Under the pieces are notes generated by a model. It ran no database searches. It was given only the letters and a program-made list of their open reading frames with translations, and had not been told where the DNA came from. From Rostratula benghalensis (lineage: Eukaryota > Chordata > Aves > Charadriiformes > Rostratulidae): DNA of 64,000 nucleotides. Below, piece by piece: positions 1 through 9,560 of the stretch. Where the stretch lies: NCBI GenBank assembly GCA_013399305.1, contig VXAI01000019.1:2927279-2991278 (forward strand). Reading direction: 5' to 3'. Each line of letters begins with the position of its first letter. Position 1 is the stretch's first letter. The position numbers and the translations under genes are program-made.

Positions 1-924
1 AAAATTCCTTTTGGTAAAATTATTTTTCTATAACAATAGAATGACTATTATATAAATATTGCCCTCAGGAAGGAACAGCAACAGAGGATGTAAAACACTC
101 CTTTGAGATGTGCCATCATGGGAAAGGTGGTATATGGAAACGCTCAGGAAATTTGCACTATGAATAATTTACTGAGAATCAGATGTGGCATACAGTATCT
201 TAAAAACCCATAAATAACAGCAACCTTTTTCAGCACACCTTTTTGCAAGTTAGTGGTTGTGTTTGTTTTTTTTTTCTTTTTCTTTATAAACACATTGCTG
301 TAGAGAAAATAGCTTTCGAATCTTAAAGTTCACATAGACATAACTGGAGGGAATATAAATCTACCTGTCCTCCTGTTAGACCTTTATCCCCAAATCATCT
401 TTTTATTAAAATGAGAAAACTAAACTAACTGCCCACACCAAAACCACCTGTATTAGGCAGTAATTTAACAGTGACTAATGTTGCATTTAATTGTTTAGAG
501 ATAGACCAGAAGGCTATTTTGGGGGAGAGAGTGAAAAACTGAATTTCTTTGAAATATTCCATCTATTAAAGAAAGAGAAGACTCACCTGAAAAGGCATAG
601 TGGAAAAAGTGGGTGTTGCAATAAAGTTTATTCAGGTGGAAATGGCATTTCCTGTAGTTCAAAAGCAGAGGTAATGACTCCTCTACTCAGATTACCAAGG
701 ACAAAAATAATGGTTTGGTTTTGGTTTGGGTTTTTTTTTTGCGTATTCCTTGGAAAAAATGAAGCACTGTGCTACTACACGGTGCAGATCTGGCCCAAAG
801 AGGGCTTAATGCAAAACAAGTCATAAAAATCCCTATTATTTTGAAGAGCAAAGAAGATACTTCTGCAGTACTGCTCTGAGTCTTCTGCGAAATTGTCCTT
901 TTAGCATCTGATTCAGAATCTGCT
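1..924. other. Unique AT-rich non-coding stretch
   Basis: No gene or repeat is recognised. T-rich tracts lie near 260-290, and a (TTTGG)-like tract ending in a T run lies near 712-741. A 111-codon frame at 491-826 begins at TTG, crosses the T/G tract and has no recognisable domain, so I treat it as chance. Confidence 0.7.
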
Positions 925-1037
925 CAAGCAGATTGAGCAAACTGGTCTGGTGGGAGGTGTCCCTGCCCATGGCAGGGGATTGGAACTAGGTGATCTTTAA
1001 GGTCCTTTCCAACTGCAACAGTTCTATGATTCTATGG
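925..1037 (+). mobile_element. CR1 LINE, 3' end fragment
   Basis: The sequence runs through the CR1 3' signature: 'actggtctggtgggaggtgt', 'ccctgcccatggcagggg', 'ggtgatctttaaggtcc', and ends in a tandem TTCTATGA/TTCTATGG tail. Only about 113 bases of the element remain. This strong 5' truncation is usual for CR1, which copies itself by target-primed reverse transcription and often stops early. No coding part is left. Confidence 0.95.
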
Positions 1038-1204
1038 ATGCAAAAAGGGGAAGGCTAGTGCCCAGTTGTACCCAGTCCTGGCACCCTTGCACCCCTTACT
1101 AGGGCCGCCTTAGAGATGCTCTGGCAGGTAGCTCCCTCACTTGGATCTGCTGCTGGGGCGGTGCGGGTGGTTGTTGGAGGACTTAGTGCTGCCCAGAAGT
1201 CACA

Positions 1205-1397
1205 AGATATGAGGAAGAAATTCTTTAGTGTTAGGATGGTGAGACCCTGGCACAGGTTGCCCAGAGAAGCTGTGGCTGCCCCATCCCTGGAGGGGTTCAA
1301 GGCCAGGCTGGATGGGACTTGGAGCAACCTGGTCTGATGGGAGGTGTCCCTGCCCAGGGCAGGGGGGTGGAACGCTAGCCATTCTATGGTTCTATAG
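1205..1397 (+). mobile_element. CR1 LINE, 3' end fragment
   Basis: It begins in the segment just after ORF2 ('gaggaagaaattcttt'), passes 'ggttgcccagagaagctgtg' and 'gaggggttcaaggccaggct', and reaches the 3' UTR and the ATTCTATGG/TTCTATAG tail. About 193 bases are kept. The segment between the G-rich box and the tail is shortened: the usual 'gatgatctttaaggtccc' is missing. It belongs to the same subfamily as the copies at 2545-2763 and 61262-61976. Confidence 0.95.
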
Positions 1398-1570
1398 ATT
1401 ATAAGTCAAATGTGGAAGTGTTGGGCTGATCTATAAGGCAGCATGCTGTGAAGAGGGCAGCACCACATGGCTGCAAAGGGGATGCAAATCCAATTTTTTT
1501 CTTGGCTGCTCACAGCTTCACCCCGAGTGCTCATGGCTACTTCTGAAATGCCTGTGGCTGTGCTGGAGAC

Positions 1571-1730
1571 AGGCTGCCCAGAGAGGTTGTGGAGTCTCCT
1601 TCTCTGGAAATATTCAAAACACATCTGGACATGTTCCTGTGTGACCTGATCTAGGTGTTCCTGCTCTGGCAGGGGGGTTGGACTCGATGTTCTTTCAAGG
1701 TCCCTTCCAAGCCCTGATATTCTGTGATTC
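1571..1730 (+). mobile_element. CR1 LINE, 3' end fragment (second subfamily)
   Basis: It reads 'ggctgcccagagaggttgtg', 'gagtctccttctctgga', 'attcaaaacacatctggaca', then 'tggcaggggggttggactcg' and an ATTCTGTGATTC end. These diagnostic words differ from the neighbouring copies and match the copy at 44035-44341, so this is another CR1 subfamily. The 5' edge is approximate; homology may begin somewhat earlier. Confidence 0.92.
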
Positions 1731-2544
1731 AGCATTCCCACACTCTCAACATGAAGACAATGCTTTGCAGGAAGGCCCCTGAGCTCTACTCACAAAGGAC
1801 TACAAGTAGCTTTTAGGCACAGTGTAGAGGCTGGGTTTTTGGTTGGTTTTTTTTTTGGCATAATTACTGCCGTACTGTATTGCACATTAAGACTCTGAAA
1901 ATGTGTGTGGGGGTTTGTTGTTGGTGGTGGTGGTTGGGGTTTTTTTGCATGCATGAAAAGCCCCTTCTTTTCTTAGACATGGTAATAATGCCTGAATATT
2001 ACAGAAAAAGTAAAGAATGGAAAACTCCTATCTGATTTAATTTTCCTCCCTAGTTCCATATTTACACCTGAAAAGCACACTGCTGATTTATCATTAAGTT
2101 GGAGACTCAAATTAACAAGCCGCTGTTTCAGACTGATTGCTGTGATGTGGCAGAAATAAACGTTGTGTTGTAGCCAGCTTCAGGCATGCTGTGAGAGCAC
2201 AGTGGGGTTGCTGCAGGATGCTGGGATGAATCTTTTCCTTCTGAGTTTCCTGGCTGGTAATTGAGACTCTGTGTGGAACTGTGTTCCTGCGACTGAGATG
2301 TTGTGTAGGTGGGTTGTCCTTCAGTGTGGCTTCTGGGCATGGTTTTATCAAAAAAATCCCAAAAGGTCCTCTCAGGGAGTCTGTTCCTTTTTTTCCTTGT
2401 CAACTTTAGTCCTTCTGTCACTCACAGATCTGTTGCCAGATTAAATTTAGCATACTTCCAGCTGTTAGCCTGCAGATTTTCCATGTATTATTCAAAATAC
2501 AGACTAGATATTTCAGATGTTATTTATTTCAAATATTTTAATAC
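1731..2544. other. Non-coding stretch with G/T-rich tract
   Basis: No gene is seen. A GT-rich simple tract with (GGT)n lies at about 1901-1947. Minus-strand frames of 79 and 97 codons at 2112-2421 overlap each other in different frames and show no domain, so I read them as chance. Confidence 0.65.
1901..1947. repeat. GT-rich simple tract with (GGT)n
   Basis: A run of G and T with a GGTGGTGGT core, followed by TTGGGG and T7. Ordinary low-complexity DNA; the G runs are too short for a strong quadruplex. Confidence 0.8.
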
Positions 2545-2763
2545 TCAGAGAATCACAGTATCATAGGATGGTTTGGGTTGGAAGGGACCTCAAAGCTCAT
2601 CCAGTTCCTACCCCCCTGCCCTGGGCAGGGACACCTCCCACCAGACCAGGTTGCTCCAGGCCCCATCCAACCTGGCCTTGAACCCCTCCAGGGCTGGGGC
2701 AGCCACAGCTTCTCTGGGCAACCTGAGTCAGTGCCTCACCACCCACATAGTGAAAAAAATTAT
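2545..2763 (-). mobile_element. CR1 LINE, 3' end fragment, inverted
   Basis: On the plus strand it reads as the reverse complement of CR1: a degenerate 'agaatcacagtatcatagg' tail, then 'ttgggttggaagggacct', 'gacacctcccaccagaccag', 'ccttgaacccctccaggg' and 'cttctctgggcaacctg'. About 219 bases are kept. It is the only inverted member of the four-copy cluster and pairs in opposite orientation with the copy at 1205-1397. Confidence 0.95.
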
Positions 2764-5700
2764 TAATGTTGTTCTTCAAGAGTTTACCAAATAAAACCCA
2801 AATAATAAGAAGCTATGTGCAAGAAGTATAAGGAAAAACATCATGGTAATTCATAAACTCAGAATCACCAAGAAAACACAAATCACCAAATCACTCAAGA
2901 TAAATGTGAAACAAGCAAGTCTTTCAACCACAGTGTGCATCCAAAGCCCCTCAGCCTCGTGAAATAAACTTGCTTAAAACCCCCCCACCTTTTCAAGTAT
3001 ATGTAGTTCAAATAGACATCTTAAAATTCTAAATTTCCCTTAAAGTAGAGAGACTTTCTCATTCCTTCATGGCATATGTAGAAGCAAAGTCCTAGCAGTT
3101 CTTCAAAGATTCTTGTGGTAGGTTACACTGTATTAATGTGAGCTCAGGTTTTTGCTGTTTGCTGTTCCTTCTTGTATTGTTGAATGCTGGAACCAAAAAA
3201 CAATGTGCAACTAAAACAGAAAACAACAGCATGATTGTTGCTTTAAAGATTCATCTGTTTTGAAATCTAACTTGATACTGATTCTTATTTGATGCTGCAC
3301 GGGTTATACCCTTCTGTTCCCCACCCAGTCTAGAGAGATTGACTATCTGACCCTTATTTTAAGCATAATATAAGCAAAAGTCATTATTTTAATTTCTGGT
3401 GACTCTGTTAAACAGATTATCCTGTTTGACTCCTCCTGGGTGTGCATGCCTTCAGAGCCTCCTGTGATGCCAGGGAATGGCAGATATGATTTTCATCAAT
3501 TTATGCAGATGATTAACGATTCCTCCCTCCAAGACTACAGTTCACTGGTGGATGCACTCCACTAACTTTGTATTTCTCTAGCAGCAGGATCTGTAGCAAG
3601 TTAGCATTTGTAATCAGTACACAACCTTCACATCATATTCAGTCTAAAAGGAAAAGGTGGATTGGTCCTAGCCTTAGTGGAAGTATTTAGTTCTGTTATA
3701 GGTTCGAAGAATTTCCTTGCTCAGGGTAAAATTGAGGGTTTCTGTTCTTCTATTAGCTATTACTCTGTATGATACCTTTTTATTTTTTACCATTGAATAT
3801 AATTATTTCCTTTTAACTCTCTAACTCCTTTGTTATCTCTACCACCTCTCTTTTTCCATTTGCTGTTTGTGCCATCATAAATATGTGCAGAACATTCATT
3901 AAGATCACTATTTGTCAGCAGCCCTAGAGAGTCCTAGCACTACATCCACTGCATTTCTGCTACATTTTAATCACATCGAGGAAAACAGATTTTTTTTCTT
4001 TAGTAGGAATATCGAAAACATAATGAAACTGATAATGAGTAAGAACTAGTTTGCCAAAACCTCCAACAATAGTAATTTTAAATCTATCAGATCTGAACTT
4101 CTGAACTATTAGCTCCCCTTTAGCACAATTCCTCTGTCTCCTTTTTTCTCAGTTTAGGCATTTTTTGATTAATAATTTTATTCCAAAATTGGGAATTAAC
4201 TTATCCTTTTAGAGGATCTTGTAATAAAAGTTGTACGTTTTCTGCAAAAGGAATTTTGCAATTAAAACATTTTGACTGTGAGAGTTTCCTTCTGTAAAGT
4301 GGTATAAAACTTTGAATATGCCTGCCTTTGAGTTTTACTGTTCTTATCCTAAAGCTTTACTAGTTTAGTACTCACAGTTGTTCAGAAATTGCAAAGATGA
4401 TTTTATCAACTAAAGAAAATAGAAAATCACATTTTATGTGTAAGTTTCAACAAAACTATAAAGACAACATTTTTACCTGACTCCAGGGTGGAAATGACAG
4501 CTCATATCATTATACAAGTGCGAATGCAAGCACAGTATGAGAACAGGACTTGATGGTCTTGGTATTCACCTAAATGGTGCAAGACACAAGTTTTAACCCT
4601 GGAGCAAAATGTTTAGAGAAGAGGACTTGATCATGGGTTTCCTACTTCCTCTGAGCTTAGGCTCAGCTCATAGCTTTTTAGTAAATGAGTCTTTCTTTGT
4701 TGCTGAAAGGACTCAGAAAACTTAAGAAAAAAGAATGACAGAAAGCATTGTGGATTGGGAAAACAATTTTTCTATCAGGTCTGATCTCAAACTTCTTTGC
4801 TCATGTAAGATTTATGTTCCTAGTGTATTTTTAAGGTGGTTATTGACAGAGTCCGAAGAAGCGGAGAAAGGGTATGTTATTATCTTTTTATTCAGGAACT
4901 TTAAAATTGTGCAGAAGATAATACTACATTGTGTATTCCCTTAGGGGAGAAACAAACATGGCATTGGGAAAACACTTTTAGGAGAGAAGTGAATGGACTT
5001 TGTATTTTAGTCTTACAGAGTAACGCAGGAAAAAACCCCCAATCATTGCATAAGACAGAGGTGCAACAGGAAGAACAGTATTTTGAGGTTGTAGTGTTAA
5101 GGACAGGTGATGTGTTGAGAAACAGAGGCTGGTATAGCAGTCCCAAAGCTTGGTGAGGACATGGTCATTAGGGACCAGTGGCAACAGTTTCAGGAGAGGT
5201 TAGAGCCTGAAGGTCCCACTGAAAAGGTTTGTGAGGAAGGACCGTTTTCAGACAGCAGAAACAAATATTCTTACTGACTCTTGGCATGCAAATTATGTTT
5301 CGCTTTCTTTTTATCTCTTAGCAGAAATAAGGCAGTTTTGTACTACCTTGAGTTCTGAGTATTTTGTGATAACGTTACTTTGTACCTACTTCTTAGGTTT
5401 TGTTTCATTTCATACTTTTTTTTTCTCCTTCTGAACCCTGAATAAAAGAGACAGTAACAATTGCAAATGTAAGGTTCCAAACACTAAATGTTAAGATTTT
5501 AACACTTAAGTCATATTCTAATGTGTTTGAATATTTCTGTCATGTTCAATATGTGTTGGATCCAGTGACAGAAAAGTCCTTTGTAATCTTGTTTTATTTT
5601 ATTGAGATCAAAAACTTAAATTTTTATACTAAAATGACAGTTGGAGTAAGACAAAACAGCAGAAAAAATAACAAGACTTTGTATTGCAAATTGAGTGAAA

Positions 5701-6100
5701 CAAATGTACAGCAACACAGCCATACGCAGCAACCTAGAATTTTTGCAGAATTGTTTTCCTTGTGGTATTGGTATGATTTTCCCCCAGAAGAAACATCCAC
5801 TGGACACAGTGCTTTGTGAGAAGATTTCAAGTTCCTCTAATATTTATGCAGAATTCAAAAACAGCCAGGGGGCCTTGGGATCCCCTTATTTGAGATACCT
5901 TATTCATGAAAATTAAAAATGGCTGCTTGGCCTAGGGATCCTGAGAGAGCTGTGTTAGAAAAGGCATAAAAATTAAGGAGAAATTCCTTTCAGAGGCAGG
6001 CATTCATGCTTAATGCTAAACAGCTACTCAGCATGCCAGATCTAATGCAAACACTAGTAAGGATGCCAAAATACAGTCACTGCACAGTGTAAATGTGCAT
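2764..6100. other. Unique non-coding stretch, about 3.3 kb
   Basis: No recognisable gene or repeat. Short frames of 60-98 codons at 4735-5916 on both strands overlap one another and lack domains. A plus-strand frame at 4929-5156 looks mildly protein-like, but I recognise no family in it. I cannot exclude an old degraded element around 4.9-5.2 kb. Confidence 0.6.
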
Positions 6101-6172
6101 AAAATAATAACAATAGTAATAATAGCAACAACTATGATAATAGTAATGATAATAATAATAAATAAAAATATT
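6101..6172. repeat. Imperfect (AAT)n simple repeat
   Basis: A degenerate run of AAT/ATA units broken by AGC and ATG variants, with ATAATAATAATAAAT as the purest part. The interruptions suggest an old, no longer expanding microsatellite. Confidence 0.85.
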
Positions 6173-6804
6173 ATAAGAAGATAAATACTCAGTCCTTGTG
6201 CTGTGTGCAAGAGGAGATGTGAGCATCATTGCTGTTCACACATGTGTGTAAGCACTGGCAATGTATTGAGTAGGAGTTATTCCGACTTCTGGGCTCATTT
6301 CTGGGTGGCACAGGGGAGACGAGGGTGGTCAGTGTGCTTGGGGAGAGGCAGACTCAAGTGTCATTCTGAACTGTCATCAGGGGACTAAACTCAGCTCTCT
6401 CATCTTTATCCTTAACATCTGTCACTCGGTGGGAGCAAGCTGACATTTATGTAGCTTGTAGTGCTTTCCCACTAATGCAGCCGCAAGCTTTGCTGTGCCC
6501 CTTTAGCAGCTCATCTTTTTTCTTTTTTTTTTTTTTATCTTGTGCTTATACAAGCAATGCTCAGCACCTCTGATGTACAGGATTAAACTCTTAAAGCTGG
6601 CAGATGATATTTGTAAAGTACAACTTCTGCAAAGCAGGATGTTTGGTCTGTGGCAAGCTTATCCCATCGTCTTTAGTTAATTCATGTATATCCGCGTAAG
6701 GACTTTCAGATGAATATGTCCACAGGGGTTATCTTCAGAGATAAGAGCAACTTACTCAACCTCACGTGTTCTGTACATCCCAGCAACCACATAAACTTTT
6801 TTTT
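6173..6804. other. Non-coding stretch with T-rich tract
   Basis: No gene is seen. A T-rich tract lies at 6516-6537, and a T run at about 6788-6797 abuts the CR1 fragment that follows. Confidence 0.65.
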
Positions 6805-7010
6805 TTCTCTCAAAGAGTGGTCAGGCACTGGAATGGCCTGCTCAGGGAGGTGGTGGAGCCACTGTCCCTGGTGGTGTTCAAGAAGCGTCTGAACGAGGTG
6901 TACGAGACATTTAGTAGCTTAGTGAGTAATATTGGTGATAGGAGGATGCTTGGACTAGATGATCTTGTAGGTTCTTTCCAACCTTGTGTTTCTATGATTT
7001 CTACGATTCA
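6805..7010 (+). mobile_element. CR1 LINE, 3' end fragment, diverged
   Basis: CR1 words are recognisable but eroded: 'gagtggtcaggcactggaat', 'ggcctgctcagggaggtggt', 'tgtccctggtggtgttcaag', 'ttggactagatgatctt', and a degenerate TTCTATGATTTCTACGATTC end. The divergence and decayed tail suggest an older insertion than the copies near position 1000. Confidence 0.92.
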
Positions 7011-7880
7011 ATGGGGTAGTTGTGAGGGACAGTAGGAGTGAGAGCTGCACTGTGCATGTTCTGCATTTCATCCGTAGAAGAAAAAAAGTTAAAAGTAGCA
7101 GAGGAGGCAGGAGAAACTCTTGGCATATTTGCTAAGCAACAGAGCCAAAGGTGGAATAACACTTCTGATCTCTCACCATTACTTTTTGTGTTGTTAATGC
7201 TTGTGATTGACAAGCCCGAGCCTTCTGAACTTTAAGTCCATAGATACCTTTGTTTCAGTACCTGTGTCTTCAGTTTTTATTCAGAAAATGTAACATGAAT
7301 TTAACTGGAATAGTCTGGTGAGAAGGACTAGGGCATTCTGCACTGGTGATTAGATACAAAAAAGAGTGAAGTCCTGCAAGGTAAAGGCAAATTAATTTTA
7401 TCTTTTTTAGATTATATATTTTAAACTGATGACATCGTATCCCTGGGGAATCTCCTAATGGAAGACGGAATGATGGAAATAAAATTCTAGCTCTGAGACT
7501 TAGTGCAGTTTCAGTTCCTATCTCAGAAAGATTGATTTCAGCATTCCCGTGCATTCTTAGTTTGAATTAGTATCCAAATAAAATTCTCCACAAATGGAAT
7601 TACCAGTGTAGCTTCCAACAGAGCAAACTATGTGCTTTTGGCTCATAGTCACCCCTGACTGTTGTTTGACTTCTTTTTTAAAAGTTGCCTGCTGGAGAAC
7701 TACACTGGCAGTGTAATTGAAAGCCCAGCAGTAAAATCTATAGTTATCTGGATGCAAAGAGTTCCAGAGAAACAGTTTCTGGGGCAAGAATAAAGTGCGC
7801 ATGTCCCTGTACATTTTGTTTGGAAAAATATGTCTTTTCCCCCCTTTAAATCACAAAAGCAGTGTAGCTTTTCTTTTGGT
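7011..7880. other. Unique non-coding stretch
   Basis: No gene, RNA or repeat is recognised. Short frames on both strands are mutually overlapping and domain-free. Confidence 0.65.
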
Positions 7881-8240
7881 AGATGATAAAACAGATCAGA
7901 CAGCAATTATTTTCCTAACTGCAGATCATATTAAGTTCAAATTAGATATTAGCAGCATTTCATTAATGAAAGGTTTAAATTTAGCACAACATATAATTAT
8001 GCCAGTAGTAAGACAATTGTCACCACATTAACCACCCTTGCCTCACCACAGGGTCTGTATGCAAGAAGAGGACATTGTGTTCACTTATCCTCAAAAATCA
8101 TCATCATTATCCAAAAAACAGCTGTTATTAAGCTAATAACCTCTAATATCTGCAGGTGACTGATTTAGTTACCCAGCTCGAAGGTCAAGACTAGCACATT
8201 TGAAAGTGACTTTGTTGTTGTCTCTTGTGTTTCTTAGTCT
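7881..8240. promoter_or_regulatory. Candidate conserved non-coding element
   Basis: The stretch is dense in homeodomain cores. It has a perfect 14-base palindrome TTTCATTAATGAAA (7958-7971). It also has a CAGCTG E-box abutting an inverted repeat GTTATTA-agc-TAATAAC (8124-8140), and ACAATTGTC near 8015. This base texture is typical of vertebrate developmental enhancers. Conservation cannot be seen from one sequence, so this is inference only. Confidence 0.2.
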
Positions 8241-9100
8241 CTACATTTCTAAGCCTAAGTGAACTGCATGGGATTCAGAAAATGAGTTTCAGCTGAAAAT
8301 CCTGGCAAGTAAATTCTTGGGGAAAATCTAACCCCCTCTCAATTAACTGTTGTCCTTACAGTCAGAGTAGGAGCTGGGTGTATGTGCTGCTGGGTGATGA
8401 TTGCCTGGTGTTCCCTCACAGAATTCCCAAGCGGATGGAGAACTTGGGCTGGAGAATCATCTTGGTGAGTTTCAAATTTACAGTCTAATTTCCCCTCTGT
8501 TGGCAAGAATAAGAGAAGAATATTGACTGAGGCCCAGAGCTCACAAAAGTGCTAAGAGTGTGCTTAATTTTATGCACTGTTACAGTCCTAAAGTTTTCAA
8601 CTTTTTCACATACACTTCCCCCTTTTTGCCATATACAAAGTTCATTTTACAGCAAATCTTACTTCTCTTTCCTGAGGTAACTTTTTGCTCTCATCATCTT
8701 CCTTTCAATCTGTCTGTGATCTTCCTCTCTCTGCAAACACCACTCTATATGTCCTTATTTTACTTTGAATTTTTCCCGAGAATGTGAGGAGGTTAACTTC
8801 AGTTTCTGAAAAAGAAGAAATTAAACTCATGCAATAATATTACTAATTGCACATAAGTGGGAGCTCTGTGATGAAATAAATAATCTGTACCTCTGCATAA
8901 TGTGAAGTACAGAAAACTCTTCAAAGGTGTATGGATAAGCTTGTTCAATGTGAAATATATCAGAAAAAATATGTATTAAAGCTATCATGGTGTTGAAATT
9001 ACCTATGTTTCTTAAAGGCAGTGTTTTCTTTTGAATTTATAACAAGAATGTCTCATCTTTATTCTCCCCCTTATGTATAAAAAAGGCCTAGAAAGACTAT
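8241..9100. other. Unique non-coding stretch
   Basis: No gene is recognised. It contains the short exon-like module described at 8422-8464. Confidence 0.6.
8422..8464 (+). other. Exon-like module with splice consensus (43 nt)
   Basis: The module follows a CCCTCACAG acceptor with a moderate pyrimidine tract, and ends at CTTG|GTGAGT, a near-perfect U1-complementary donor. All three frames are open, but 43 nt is too short for that to mean anything. No protein family is recognised. It could be an exon of a non-coding RNA, a coding microexon or a coincidence; chance is the most likely reading. Confidence 0.12.
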
Positions 9101-9560
9101 TTTAAAGATGAATGAAGTTCCACATGCATGATAGGGATAATTACTTGCTAATTTATATTTGACGTGCTTCCTGAAGCTAATACTCAGCAGGTGGCTTGTT
9201 TGCATTTAAGAAAATGACACAGTGTAAGGACATGTGTAAATCCTGTGTCAACAGCAATTATTCATAACTAGGTCAGGCTATTAAAGATGTCTAAGAGGGC
9301 TTTCATGTAGCTTTTAATTTTGGACTAAGTTATCTTGAAAAACCCTAATTGCCCCATTCACATGCATACAAAATTCACAAAATTATTAATTTATGAAAAC
9401 ATCTAATTTCACTCTTTAAAAACTTGACATTTAGCCTATGTAATTAAAATCTTGTGAACTATTCTGATTAATTCATTAACATTCACATTAGAAAAGAGTT
9501 GCAAATACGTCTAAATAATTCGTATAGCAAATGCAGTACAAACACACTGTAAATACTGCA
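9101..9560. promoter_or_regulatory. Candidate conserved non-coding element
   Basis: Many ATTA/TAAT cores occur close together (GATAATTACTTGCTAATTTA near 9137, CAATTATTCATAA near 9255, GTAATTAAAATC near 9440, CTGATTAATTCATTAAC near 9465), without low-complexity character. This resembles developmental enhancers in gene deserts, but AT-rich neutral DNA also yields such cores. Low confidence. Confidence 0.18.

Noticed and set aside
491..826. 111-codon plus-strand ORF
   Set aside because: It starts at TTG, not ATG, runs through a T/G simple tract and shows no family.
1482..1489. Octamer ATGCAAAT between two CR1 fragments
   Set aside because: A lone 8-base word between old transposon pieces; expected by chance in 64 kb.
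3697..3712. GGTTCGAA word resembling a tRNA T-loop
   Set aside because: No acceptor stem, D-arm or anticodon arm at the expected distances.
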